From NCBI RefSeq assembly GCF_943913955.1, contig NZ_CALUAE010000029.1, positions 4,363-68,362 of the forward strand: a stretch of DNA of 64,000 nucleotides, in the 5' to 3' direction. Shown one piece after another: positions 15,967 through 24,198 of this stretch. The first letter of the stretch is position 1; each line of letters starts with the position of its first letter. A model generated the notes under the pieces. It ran no database searches. It worked only from the letters and a program-made list of their open reading frames with translations, and had not been told where the DNA came from. The position numbers and the translations under genes are program-made. This DNA comes from Mycolicibacterium bacteremicum (GTDB lineage: Bacteria; Actinomycetota; Actinomycetes; Mycobacteriales; Mycobacteriaceae).

Positions 15967-16365
15967 ATGACCACCTCCACGGCAGCGGTCGAAACACGCC
16001 TCTCGTCGAACACCCCCGTCGTGCTCGGCGTGTTCCGGATCCTTGTGGGTCTGATGTTCGCCATGCACGGCACGGTCAAACTGTTCGGCTTCCCCAGCGG
16101 GTCGCCGGCCGCCGTCGGCGCCTGGCCTGCGTGGTGGGCCGGCGTGCTGGAGATCGTGCTGGGCCTGCTCGTCACCGTCGGCTTCTTCACCCGTATCGCC
16201 GCCTTTGTCGCCTCCGGCATGATGGCCGTGGCCTACTTCTGGATGCATTTCCCGGATGGCTTCTGGCCCATCGACAACGGCGGTGAGACCGCGGCGCTGT
16301 ACAGCTTCATCTTCCTGTTGCTGGTGTTCACCGGCCCGGGAGCGCTGTCGATCAACCGCCGCTGA
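15967..16365 (+). CDS. DoxX-family membrane protein
   Basis: A 132-residue four-helix membrane protein. The DoxX signature is clear: VFRILVGLMFAMHGTVKLFG in helix 1 and LEIVLGLLVTVGFFTRIAAF in the middle. Mycobacterial DoxX proteins have been connected to thiol and redox homeostasis with SodA and SseA, but those partners are not encoded here. ATG at 15967 is preferred because upstream sequence lacks family similarity. The gene ends just before a strong inverted repeat. Confidence 0.9.
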   Translation: MTTSTAAVETRLSSNTPVVLGVFRILVGLMFAMHGTVKLFGFPSGSPAAVGAWPAWWAGVLEIVLGLLVTVGFFTRIAAFVASGMMAVAYFWMHFPDGFWPIDNGGETAALYSFIFLLLVFTGPGALSINRR

Positions 16366-16373
16366 CGTCGCGG

Positions 16374-16423
16374 GTGTGAATCCTCTGCGGTGTTTCGGCG
16401 AGATACCCGCAGAGGATTCGCAC
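16374..16423. terminator. Inverted repeat between convergent doxX and YhgE genes
   Basis: Arms 16374-16390 and 16407-16423 pair over 17 bases with one mismatch; the inner 13 bases (GAATCCTCTGCGG and CCGCAGAGGATTC) are perfect. The loop is 16 bases. It sits nine bases after the doxX stop and 13 before the end of the convergent gene, where a bidirectional terminator is expected. There is no T-tract, as is common for mycobacterial terminators. It may also belong to a repeated intergenic family. Confidence 0.75.
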
Positions 16424-16435
16424 TCGGCGACGCCG

Positions 16436-18448
16436 CTACACCTCGATCGGCGGGTTGAGCCGTTCCATCGTGTACTGCCGATCGCGCCGGGCCGCCCATG
16501 AGCTGGCGGCCAGCGCCGCGATCAGCAGACCACCGAGCACCGCGATGGCGATCCACAACCGGGAGTCCACCCCGCCGGCGATGGTCTGCCGCAAACCGTT
16601 GACGGCGTAGGTCATCGGGTCGAACGGGTGCAGGATCTGGAACGGCCTGGCGGTGGTCTCGACCGGATAGATGCCGCCGGCCGACACCAGTTGCAGCATC
16701 AGGAAAGCCAGCGTCACCACCCGGCCCACCGAGACACCGAACAACGCGTTGAAGGCCTGGATGACGGCCAGGAACGTCGCGCCGATGAGGAACAGGAACG
16801 CCACCGTCGCCAGCGGATACCTCGCCTGCAGGCCGACGCCGAAGTGCACCACCACATACATCACCAGCACCTGGCAGACCACGATCAGCAGCGCAGGCCA
16901 GTAGGACGCCAGCACCACCCGCAGCGCACCGAGACCGTGCACGATCGGCCGGGACTGCATGGGCTTGAGCAACATCCAGATGATCAGCGCCCCGATGAAC
17001 AGCGCCAGCGGCAGGAAGAACGGTGCGAACCCGGTACCGAAGGTGGCGGCCGGATTGTCGGTCTGCAGTTCCAGCGCCACCGGGGCGGCCATCGTCCGGG
17101 CCACCTCGGTGCGTTGCTGCGGGGTCCAGGACGGCACCTGGGCCGAGCCCTCCTTGAGCTTGCTCGCCAACTCGGCGCTACCGTCGGCGAGCTGCTGGGT
17201 GCCGTCTGCGAGTTGGCTTGCCCCGCCGGCCAACTGCCGCCCGCCGGCGGCCAGCTGAACCAACCCGCTGTTGAGTTGGTGCGCGCCGGTGTTCAACTGG
17301 TCGACGCCGTCGCGCAGTTGCGCCACGTCATCGCGCAGACCGCCGTTCAGCGCCCGGGTGATGAACACCCGCAGCTTGCTGTTCGGGTCGCCGAGCTCAC
17401 CTTCCAGCCGCGCGGCACTATCGCGCAGCCGCAGCAGGCCGTCATCGGTGGCCGGGTCGATCCCGTTGGCGCGCAACAGCCGTTGCGCCCCGGCCAGCAC
17501 ATCGCCGGCATGGCGCACCGTCGGGTCGGGGTTGGTCTGCAGCAGGCCGACGGCCTGGTCGACCAGTGCCGCGGCGTGCACCTGGTCGATGTTCAGCGCG
17601 GCGACGCGGTCGGTGGTGGAGCGCACCGCCGCGCTGAGACGCTGCGCCAGCAGACCCACCTCATTCGGATCCAGCTGTAACCCGCCGACCCGGTCCAGCA
17701 TCTGCAGCAGCGGCCCGGTGGCCTCGTCGACCTTGCTGGACAGCTGCTGGGTGCCCGCCATCAGCTGCGCCGACCCGTCGCGCGCGGTGACCAGCCCGGC
17801 GGTCAATTCCCCGGCGCCGTCGGCCAATTGCTGCGCTCCGTCGTTGGCCTGCGCGTTGCCGGTGGCCAGTTGCTCGGCACCGTCGGCGGCCTGCACCAAT
17901 CCGGCCCCGGCATCGGTCAGGCCGGTCAGCACGGTGCCGACGGTCTGCTGGCCGATGCTGGCGTTGACCTGGTTGATGACCTCGCGGGCGGCGTTCTGCC
18001 CGATGATCGAGCCCAGATAGTTGTTGGCGTCGTTGAACGTGAAGTCGATATCGGCCTGCTGCGGCGAGCCACCCGAGGGCGAGGCGATATCGGCGCTGAA
18101 GTCCTTCGGCAGGGTGACGGTGAAGTAGTACTTGCCGCTGCTCAGCCCGTCGGCGGCCTCACTCGCCGAAACCTCGTGCAGCTGAAGCTGTCCCGAGCTG
18201 ATCAGGGCGTCGGCCACCTGCCGGCCCGCGTCCAGGGGTTTGCCGTCGACCTCGGTGCCGGTGTCCTCGTTGACCAGCGCCACCGGGACCTTGTTGACCG
18301 CGTCGAACGGATTCCAGAACGCCCACAGGTACATCGCGCCGTAGAGCAGCGGCATCAGCACCACCGTCACCAGGGCGATGCGCGGCATGGCACCGCGGGA
18401 GAAACGCTTCAGATCGGTGCCCAGCGACATTCCGGCAAGCATGGTCAC
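16436..18448 (-). CDS. YhgE/Pip-domain membrane protein
   Basis: A 670-residue protein of the YhgE/Pip (phage infection protein) class, related to ABC-2 permeases. TM1 is near 22-45; a large extracytoplasmic region runs to about 450 and contains repeated heptad-like blocks such as DGAEQL, NDGAQQLADGAGEL and LADGTQQLADGSAEL. A C-terminal block of five or six helices follows (about 475-650). The GTG at 18448 overlaps the stop of the ATPase-like gene (GTGA). Homologues include the ESX/Esa secretion accessory EsaA and lactococcal Pip. The exported substrate, if any, is unknown. Confidence 0.88.
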   Translation of the reverse strand: MTMLAGMSLGTDLKRFSRGAMPRIALVTVVLMPLLYGAMYLWAFWNPFDAVNKVPVALVNEDTGTEVDGKPLDAGRQVADALISSGQLQLHEVSASEAADGLSSGKYYFTVTLPKDFSADIASPSGGSPQQADIDFTFNDANNYLGSIIGQNAAREVINQVNASIGQQTVGTVLTGLTDAGAGLVQAADGAEQLATGNAQANDGAQQLADGAGELTAGLVTARDGSAQLMAGTQQLSSKVDEATGPLLQMLDRVGGLQLDPNEVGLLAQRLSAAVRSTTDRVAALNIDQVHAAALVDQAVGLLQTNPDPTVRHAGDVLAGAQRLLRANGIDPATDDGLLRLRDSAARLEGELGDPNSKLRVFITRALNGGLRDDVAQLRDGVDQLNTGAHQLNSGLVQLAAGGRQLAGGASQLADGTQQLADGSAELASKLKEGSAQVPSWTPQQRTEVARTMAAPVALELQTDNPAATFGTGFAPFFLPLALFIGALIIWMLLKPMQSRPIVHGLGALRVVLASYWPALLIVVCQVLVMYVVVHFGVGLQARYPLATVAFLFLIGATFLAVIQAFNALFGVSVGRVVTLAFLMLQLVSAGGIYPVETTARPFQILHPFDPMTYAVNGLRQTIAGGVDSRLWIAIAVLGGLLIAALAASSWAARRDRQYTMERLNPPIEV

Positions 18449-19092
18449 TCACTCACTTTCAGTTCGGCGCGGGCTCCGGGAACGGAATTGGCGGACGCGG
18501 TGATCACCGTCTGGTTCTCCCCCAGCGCGGTCAGGCGTTCCAGCACCACCGCGCGGTTCTCGTCATCGGTGATGCCGTCCAGGTCGCCGACCACCAGCAG
18601 GGGCGGGGTGGCGGTGTTGGCCAGCGCGATGCGCAGCAACACCTGGGCCAGCTCACCGATCTGGTCGAAGTAGGCGTCCAGACTCGGCAGCGGTATGTCC
18701 CCGAAGGTGCTCGCGCACAGCCCGGCGAGGTCGCCCGCGTCCGCCTTGCCGATGAACCGGTACCAGGGCGCATCCCAGCGCATCTGCTCGGTGATCAGAT
18801 CACCGACGGTGACCGATTCGGCGATCTTGTCGAGCCGGTCGATGTTGGCCAGCGCCGACACCGCGAAGATCCTGCGGGCATCGGTGTGGCCGAACACGGT
18901 GACGGTGCCCGCCTCCGGGCGCATCCGGCCCGCCAGCGTGAGCAGCAGCGCGGTGCGGCCGGTTCCGGCCGGGTGGACCAGCGCGGTCACACCGCCGGCG
19001 TCGACCTCCAGGTCGACCGGGCCGTAGACCGGCCCCCACGGACCCTTGACGCGGATTCCCCTGGCGACGACGGCCGGTTCAGCATCTGTCAC
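18445..19092 (-). CDS. Degenerate ABC-type ATP-binding protein paired with YhgE
   Basis: A 215-residue protein with the layout of an ABC nucleotide-binding domain but damaged motifs. The P-loop reads HPAGTGRTALL, with R46 where the essential lysine should be. The region of the LSGGQ signature reads IGELAQVLLRIALA, and Walker B reads LLVVGDLDGI without the catalytic glutamate. It is translationally coupled to the YhgE protein, so the pair resembles an ABC-2 exporter whose ATPase is probably inactive or acts as a binding scaffold. Start 19092 is a GTG with no strong ribosome site. Confidence 0.8.
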   Translation of the reverse strand: MTDAEPAVVARGIRVKGPWGPVYGPVDLEVDAGGVTALVHPAGTGRTALLLTLAGRMRPEAGTVTVFGHTDARRIFAVSALANIDRLDKIAESVTVGDLITEQMRWDAPWYRFIGKADAGDLAGLCASTFGDIPLPSLDAYFDQIGELAQVLLRIALANTATPPLLVVGDLDGITDDENRAVVLERLTALGENQTVITASANSVPGARAELKVSE

Positions 19093-19112
19093 CGACCAAT
19101 CTCAGCACAGAC

Positions 19113-19973
19113 TCAGCTCAGGTGGAGGTACCCGCCGAACATCGCCAGCAATTCCGCTGTCCGCCACCAGATGAGCACGCCGAACAACAGCAGCAGGCCT
19201 CCTGCCACCGCGCCCTGCACCAGGTTTCGTCGTGCGCGCGGGGCGTAGACGAAGCCCGCGGCGACCAGGCCACCGGTGATCAGACCGCCGAGGTGGCCCT
19301 GCCAGCTGATCGCGCCGGCGCCGATCAGCGGGGCGGCGAAGGTGAATACCACGTTCAGCACGATCAGGCCGATGACCCACTTGACGTCCAGGTTGAGCTT
19401 GCGCGACACCACGAAGATCGCGCCGAACAACCCGAACACCGCGCCCGAGGCGCCGGCGGTGGCGGTGTTCAGCGGCGAGATCAGATACACCAGCACCGAT
19501 CCGCCGAGCGCACTGAGCCCGTAGAGCGCGCCGAACCGCACCCGGCCCAGCAGCCGCTCCAGCGACGGGCCGATGACGTACAGCGCGTACATGTTGAACA
19601 GGATGTGGGCGATGCCGTAGTGCAGGAACGCCGAGGTCACCAGCCGGTAGTACTGACCGTCGGCGACAGCGGGCGGCCACAGCGTCAGCTCGTTCTCCAG
19701 CCGGCCCGAGGCCATCTGCAGTACGAACATGACGACGTTGATCGCGATCAACGCATAGGTGATGACGGGAGTCTCGCCGGCGACCTTGCCGCCGAAGCGG
19801 CCCTGCACCGGGCGGACGGTGGCCGCGCCCGCCGAGACGCACTCCGGGCACTGGTGGCCGACCGCGGCCGACTGCATGCAGTCCCCGCAGATGTAGCGTC
19901 CGCAACGGGTGCACGAGACGTAGGACTGGCGGCCGGGGTGGCGGTAACAGACCGGGGCCTGCGGGGGCGTCAT
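19113..19973 (-). CDS. Rhomboid intramembrane serine protease with B-box zinc finger
   Basis: A 286-residue rhomboid. The N-terminal 45 residues hold a Cys/His-rich B-box-like zinc finger (C9, C21, C24, C29, C32, H40, C42, C45). The six-helix rhomboid core follows, with catalytic S176 in GASGAVFG, H227 in GHLGG and N127 in the LFNMYAL helix. Rhomboids cleave transmembrane helices inside the bilayer; substrates in mycobacteria are largely unknown. It resembles Rv0110. The gene stands between the acyl-CoA synthetase and the ABC/YhgE pair, 20 bases from the former. Confidence 0.93.
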   Translation of the reverse strand: MTPPQAPVCYRHPGRQSYVSCTRCGRYICGDCMQSAAVGHQCPECVSAGAATVRPVQGRFGGKVAGETPVITYALIAINVVMFVLQMASGRLENELTLWPPAVADGQYYRLVTSAFLHYGIAHILFNMYALYVIGPSLERLLGRVRFGALYGLSALGGSVLVYLISPLNTATAGASGAVFGLFGAIFVVSRKLNLDVKWVIGLIVLNVVFTFAAPLIGAGAISWQGHLGGLITGGLVAAGFVYAPRARRNLVQGAVAGGLLLLFGVLIWWRTAELLAMFGGYLHLS

Positions 19974-19994
19974 GCCACCATTCTGTCCGATGCG

Positions 19995-21614
19995 TCAGAG
20001 TCCCAGGATCTGCACACTCTCCTCGCGCATCTGCACCTTGCGGATCTTTCCGGTGACGGTCATCGGGAATTCCTCGACCAGGTGCACATAGCGCGGGATC
20101 TTGTAGTGCGCCAGCTTGCCCTCGGCGAACGTGCGCACGGCGGCGGCGTCCAGCGCGTCGGCGCCCGGTTTCATCTTGATCCAGGCGCAGATCTCCTCGC
20201 CGTACCTGGCATCGGGCACCCCGATCACCTGGGCGTCCTCGATGCCGGGATGGGTGTAGAGGAACTCCTCGATCTCGCGCGGGTAGACGTTCTCACCACC
20301 GCGGATCACCATGTCCTTGATACGCCCGACGATGGTGCAGTAGCCGTCGGCGCGCATGACCGCGAGGTCGCCGGTGTGCATCCAGCCGTGGTCATCGATG
20401 GCGTCGGCGGTTTTCTCGGGGTCCTCCCAATACCCCAGCATCACCGAGTACCCGCGGGTGCAGAACTCGCCCGGCTGACCACGTTCGACGATGTCCCCGG
20501 TGTTCGGGTCGACGATCTTCACCTCGACGTGCGGGTGCGCGCGGCCGATGGTCGCGGTGCGCCGCTCCAGGTCGTCGTCGTGCAGCGTCTGGCACGACAC
20601 CGGGGAAGTCTCGGTCATACCGTAGGCGATGGCGACCTCGGCCATGTGCATCTCGTTGATGCAGCGCTTCATCACCTCGATGGGGCAGACCGCACCGGCC
20701 ATGATGCCGGTCCGCAGGCTCGACAGATCGCGCTCGGGGAAGCTCGGATGGTTCTGCATGGCGATGAACATGGTCGGCACACCGTAGACGCCGGTACACC
20801 GTTCGGCCTCAATGGTTTCCAGCGTGATACCCGGGTCGAAGCCCGGCGCCGGGATCACCATGGTGACGCCGTGGGTGGTGCAGCCGAGGTTGCCCATCAC
20901 CATGCCGAAGCAGTGGTAGAACGGCACCGGGATGCACAGCCGGTCGCCGGGTCGCAGGTTGATGCCCTCGGTCACGAAGAAACCGTTGTTCAGGATGTTG
21001 CGGTGCGACAGCGTGGCACCCTTCGGGAAACCCGTTGTGCCCGAGGTGTACTGAATGTTGATCGGGTCGGTGTTCGTCAGAGTTGCCTGCCGCTGGGCCA
21101 GTTCGTGCCCGTCGACGGCATCGGCGCGCAACGCCTCCCAGTCCGGCGTGCCGAGGAAGATGACCTCGCTGAGTGCCGGCGCCTGGCCCCGCACCTCGTC
21201 GACCATGGCGACATAGTCACTGCTCTTGAACTCGGTCGCCGAGATCAGCGTCCGCACACCGGATTGATTGAGCACATAAGCCAATTCGTGGGTGCGGTAG
21301 GCGGGGTTGATGTTGACCAGGATGGCGCCGATCTTGGCGGTCGCGTACTGGACGATGGTCCATTCCGATCGGTTCGGCGACCAGATGCCCACCCGGTCGC
21401 CCTTGGCGATACCGCGGCCGAGCAGCCCGCGGGCGACGATGTCGATCTCCGCGTCGAGTTCCCGGTAGGTCCAGCGCTTGCCCTGTGCGACGTCGACCAA
21501 CGCCTCGATGTCGGGGTGCGCGGCCACGGTGCGTTCGAAATTCGCGCCGATGGTCTCTTCCAGGATGGGGGTCGCGGTCGGCCCGGCGTCATAGCTCTTC
21601 ATCACTCGCCTCAT
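19995..21614 (-). CDS. Fatty-acid-CoA ligase (FadD type)
   Basis: A 539-residue AMP-forming acyl-CoA synthetase. Motif order is canonical: P-loop YTSGTTGFPKGATLSH, the YGMTETSP segment, YWEDPEKTADAI, HTGDLA, GRIKDMVIRGGENVYP and the catalytic lysine in MTVTGKIRK. It activates a fatty acid through an acyl-adenylate. The ATG at 21614 overlaps the stop of the upstream synthetase (ATGA); an internal ATG at 21602 is possible. Two adjacent, only distantly similar ligases suggest a pathway activating different acids. Confidence 0.92.
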   Translation of the reverse strand: MRRVMKSYDAGPTATPILEETIGANFERTVAAHPDIEALVDVAQGKRWTYRELDAEIDIVARGLLGRGIAKGDRVGIWSPNRSEWTIVQYATAKIGAILVNINPAYRTHELAYVLNQSGVRTLISATEFKSSDYVAMVDEVRGQAPALSEVIFLGTPDWEALRADAVDGHELAQRQATLTNTDPINIQYTSGTTGFPKGATLSHRNILNNGFFVTEGINLRPGDRLCIPVPFYHCFGMVMGNLGCTTHGVTMVIPAPGFDPGITLETIEAERCTGVYGVPTMFIAMQNHPSFPERDLSSLRTGIMAGAVCPIEVMKRCINEMHMAEVAIAYGMTETSPVSCQTLHDDDLERRTATIGRAHPHVEVKIVDPNTGDIVERGQPGEFCTRGYSVMLGYWEDPEKTADAIDDHGWMHTGDLAVMRADGYCTIVGRIKDMVIRGGENVYPREIEEFLYTHPGIEDAQVIGVPDARYGEEICAWIKMKPGADALDAAAVRTFAEGKLAHYKIPRYVHLVEEFPMTVTGKIRKVQMREESVQILGL

Positions 21615-23326
21615 ACTTTCCCGTCGCTTCGCTCGCCCAGGAGATCCTCGTAGCGGTATTCGGTGTCGATCGGGGTGCCCGACCCGTGTGCCTCATCTTC
21701 GCGCTTGCGCAGCTCGACGCGCCGGATCTTGCCCGAAATCGTCTTGGGCAGTTCGAAGAACTCGACGCGGCGCACCTTCAGATACGGCGCCAGGTGATCG
21801 CGGGCGTATTCCATGATGCCTCTGGCGGTTTCGGCGTCGGCGGGCCAGCCATCGGCCAGCGCGACATAGGCCTTGGGGATCGCCAGCCGGGTGTCGTGGG
21901 GTTGCGGGACGATGGCGGCCTCGACGACGGCCGGATGCTCGATCAGCACGCTCTCCAGCTCGAACGGCGAGATCTTGTAGTCGCTGGATTTGAAGACGTC
22001 GTCGGTGCGCCCGATGTAGGTGATGTAGCCGTCGGAATCGCGGGCTGCCACGTCACCGGTGTGGTAGTACCCGCCGGACATGACGGCATCGTTGCGCTTG
22101 GGGTCACCGAGGTAGCCGGTCATCAGGTTGACCGGCCGGGTGCTCAGGTCCAGGCAGATCTCGCCCTCGTCGGCGAGATGTCCGGTCAGCGGGTCGACGA
22201 GCACCACCGGCACGCCGGGCATCGGCCGGCCCATCGAGCCGGGTTTGACGGGCTGGCCGGGGGTGTTGCCGATCTGCAGGGTGGTCTCGGTCTGCCCGAA
22301 GCCGTCGCGGATGGTCAGCCCCCAGGCGCGTTCGACAGCGGAGATGACCTCGGGGTTGAGCGGCTCGCCGGCACCCAGGATCTCGCGCAACCCTTCGGGT
22401 TTCGCGCCGAGATCGGCCTGGATGAGCATCCGCCACACCGTCGGCGGCGCACAGAAGGTGTTGACGCCCGCGCGACGGATCTGGTGCAGCAGCGCGGCGG
22501 CGTCGAAGCGGGCGTAGTTGTAGACGAAGATGGTCGCCTCGGCGATCCACGGTGCGAAGAAGCAGCTCCAGGCGTGCTTGGCCCAGCCCGGCGAGCTGAT
22601 CGCCAGGTGCACGTCGCCGGGGGTGACGCCGATCCAGGCCATCGTCGACATGTGTCCGACCGGGTAGGACACATGGGAGTGCTCGACGAGTTTGGGCTTG
22701 CTGGTGGTGCCGGAGGTGAAGTAGACGAGCAGCGGGTCGTCGACGGCGGTGACCGAGCGGAACGTTTCCGGCGCCATGTCGTACGCATCGGCGTAGGACT
22801 GCCAGCCCTCGACATCTCCGATGCTGATCCGCACGTAGTCGCCGGGCACGTCGTCGAATTTCGGCGCATCGGCGGCGTTGGCGATGACGAAGCGCGCTCC
22901 CCCGCGGTCGATGCGGTCCTTCAGGTCGGCCGGGCCGAGCGCGCCGGTGGTGGGCATGACGACCGCGCCGAGTTTGGCGATCGCGAGCATGGCCTCCCAC
23001 AGTTCGACCTGATTGCCAAGCATCAGGATGACGCGCTCGCCCTTGCCGACGCCCAGGCCCCTCAGCCACGTGGCCACGCGGTTCGAGCGCTCGGACATCT
23101 CGGCGAAACTGATCTTCGCCTCACTGCCGTCCTGCTCGACGATCCACAGGGCGGGCCGGTCTGCGGTGGCGGGGTCGCGGGCGATGACGTCGAACCAGTC
23201 GATGGCCCAGTTGAAGGTGCCCTCGATCTGTGGCCATTCGAAGGTCTCGACCGCCTTGTCATAGTCGCTGATCACGGCCACCAGCTGGTCGCGGGTGGCG
23301 CGATAGCGCTCGGTGTTGTTGCTCAT
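21611..23326 (-). CDS. Acyl/acetyl-CoA synthetase, AMP-forming (medium-chain type)
   Basis: A 571-residue adenylate-forming enzyme closer to acetyl-CoA/medium-chain synthetases than to FadD. P-loop VYFTSGTTSKPKLVEHSH, GFGQTETT, HTGDVAARD, GRTDDVFKSSDYKISP and the C-terminal lysine motif KTISGKIRR are all present. It ends in a charged tail (KREDEAHGSG). First gene of the pair, divergent from the LuxR regulator across 56 bases, which must hold promoters for both directions. Confidence 0.92.
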   Translation of the reverse strand: MSNNTERYRATRDQLVAVISDYDKAVETFEWPQIEGTFNWAIDWFDVIARDPATADRPALWIVEQDGSEAKISFAEMSERSNRVATWLRGLGVGKGERVILMLGNQVELWEAMLAIAKLGAVVMPTTGALGPADLKDRIDRGGARFVIANAADAPKFDDVPGDYVRISIGDVEGWQSYADAYDMAPETFRSVTAVDDPLLVYFTSGTTSKPKLVEHSHVSYPVGHMSTMAWIGVTPGDVHLAISSPGWAKHAWSCFFAPWIAEATIFVYNYARFDAAALLHQIRRAGVNTFCAPPTVWRMLIQADLGAKPEGLREILGAGEPLNPEVISAVERAWGLTIRDGFGQTETTLQIGNTPGQPVKPGSMGRPMPGVPVVLVDPLTGHLADEGEICLDLSTRPVNLMTGYLGDPKRNDAVMSGGYYHTGDVAARDSDGYITYIGRTDDVFKSSDYKISPFELESVLIEHPAVVEAAIVPQPHDTRLAIPKAYVALADGWPADAETARGIMEYARDHLAPYLKVRRVEFFELPKTISGKIRRVELRKREDEAHGSGTPIDTEYRYEDLLGERSDGKV

Positions 23327-23382
23327 GGCGACTAGGATCTAGGTCACAGTTGCCCGCCCGCTACCCCCGAAAGAGGGGACCC

Positions 23383-24198
23383 GTGCCATCCCTGCTCCGG
23401 CCCCGCGACACCGACGCCGTGCGCGCCGAGTTACGTCGGGTGGCCGTCGAGGGTGACGTGCCGGTGCTGTTCGGGGGCGAGGTACACGACGATGCGCTGT
23501 TGCTCACCGAGTTCGTCGGCACCCGGACCACCGGGCTGCGCGGGCTGGTGGTGCGGTCCAGTTCCGGGCTGGGCGGGGCCAGCATGGTCGCCGGCCGGCC
23601 GCTGGCGGTGTCGGACTATCGCAACGCCGCGAGCATCACCCATGACTACGACACGCCGGTGCTGACCGAGGGCATCCGGTCGGTGCTGGCGGTGCCGGTC
23701 GTGGTCGACGGGGTGCCGCGGGCAATGCTGTACGGCGCGTATCGGTCGGGGGCGCCGTTCGGTGGGCTGGCCGCGGACCTGATGGTGGGCTCGGCGCGAC
23801 GGCTGGCCCACGAGTTGCGGGTGCGCGACGAGGTGGACCGCCGGATGCGGTTGCTGGAGGCCCGGGCCGCCGGCGCGGCGAACCCGGAAACCATCCGCGA
23901 GGTCTACGCCGGCCTGCGCACGCTCGCCGCGCGCACCGATGACGCCACCGGCAGCGAACTGCACCGGCTGGCGGATCTGTTGTCCGCGCCGGCCGCCTCG
24001 GAGTTCCACCTGACACCCCGTGAGCTCGACGTGCTGGCCCAGATCGCGCTGGGCTGCACCAATGCCGAGGCCGCCGAACGACTTTCGCTCAAGACCGAGA
24101 CGGTGAAAAGTTATCTGCGCAGCGCCGCCGCCAAACTCGGCACGAAGACCCGGCACGAGGCGGTGTCGAAGGCGCGCCGCGCCGGGCTCATTCCCTAA
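23383..24198 (+). CDS. LuxR-family regulator with GAF-like sensor domain
   Basis: A 271-residue regulator. Residues about 15-150 form a GAF-like domain (GLRGLVVRSSSGLGGASMVAGRP, then IRSVLAVPVVVDG). A linker helix leads to a C-terminal LuxR-type HTH at about 205-270 (FHLTPRELDVLAQIALGC, then TVKSYLRSAAAKLGT). GTG at 23383 is chosen for its AGAGGGG ribosome site at 23372-23378; an in-frame TTG at 23350 is weaker. Divergent placement suggests it controls the two acyl-CoA synthetases and may sense a small acyl or aromatic ligand. Confidence 0.9.
   Translation: MPSLLRPRDTDAVRAELRRVAVEGDVPVLFGGEVHDDALLLTEFVGTRTTGLRGLVVRSSSGLGGASMVAGRPLAVSDYRNAASITHDYDTPVLTEGIRSVLAVPVVVDGVPRAMLYGAYRSGAPFGGLAADLMVGSARRLAHELRVRDEVDRRMRLLEARAAGAANPETIREVYAGLRTLAARTDDATGSELHRLADLLSAPAASEFHLTPRELDVLAQIALGCTNAEAAERLSLKTETVKSYLRSAAAKLGTKTRHEAVSKARRAGLIP

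Noticed and set aside
19122..21653. 843-codon plus-strand open frame
   Set aside because: Antisense to the rhomboid and FadD genes; no domain pattern.
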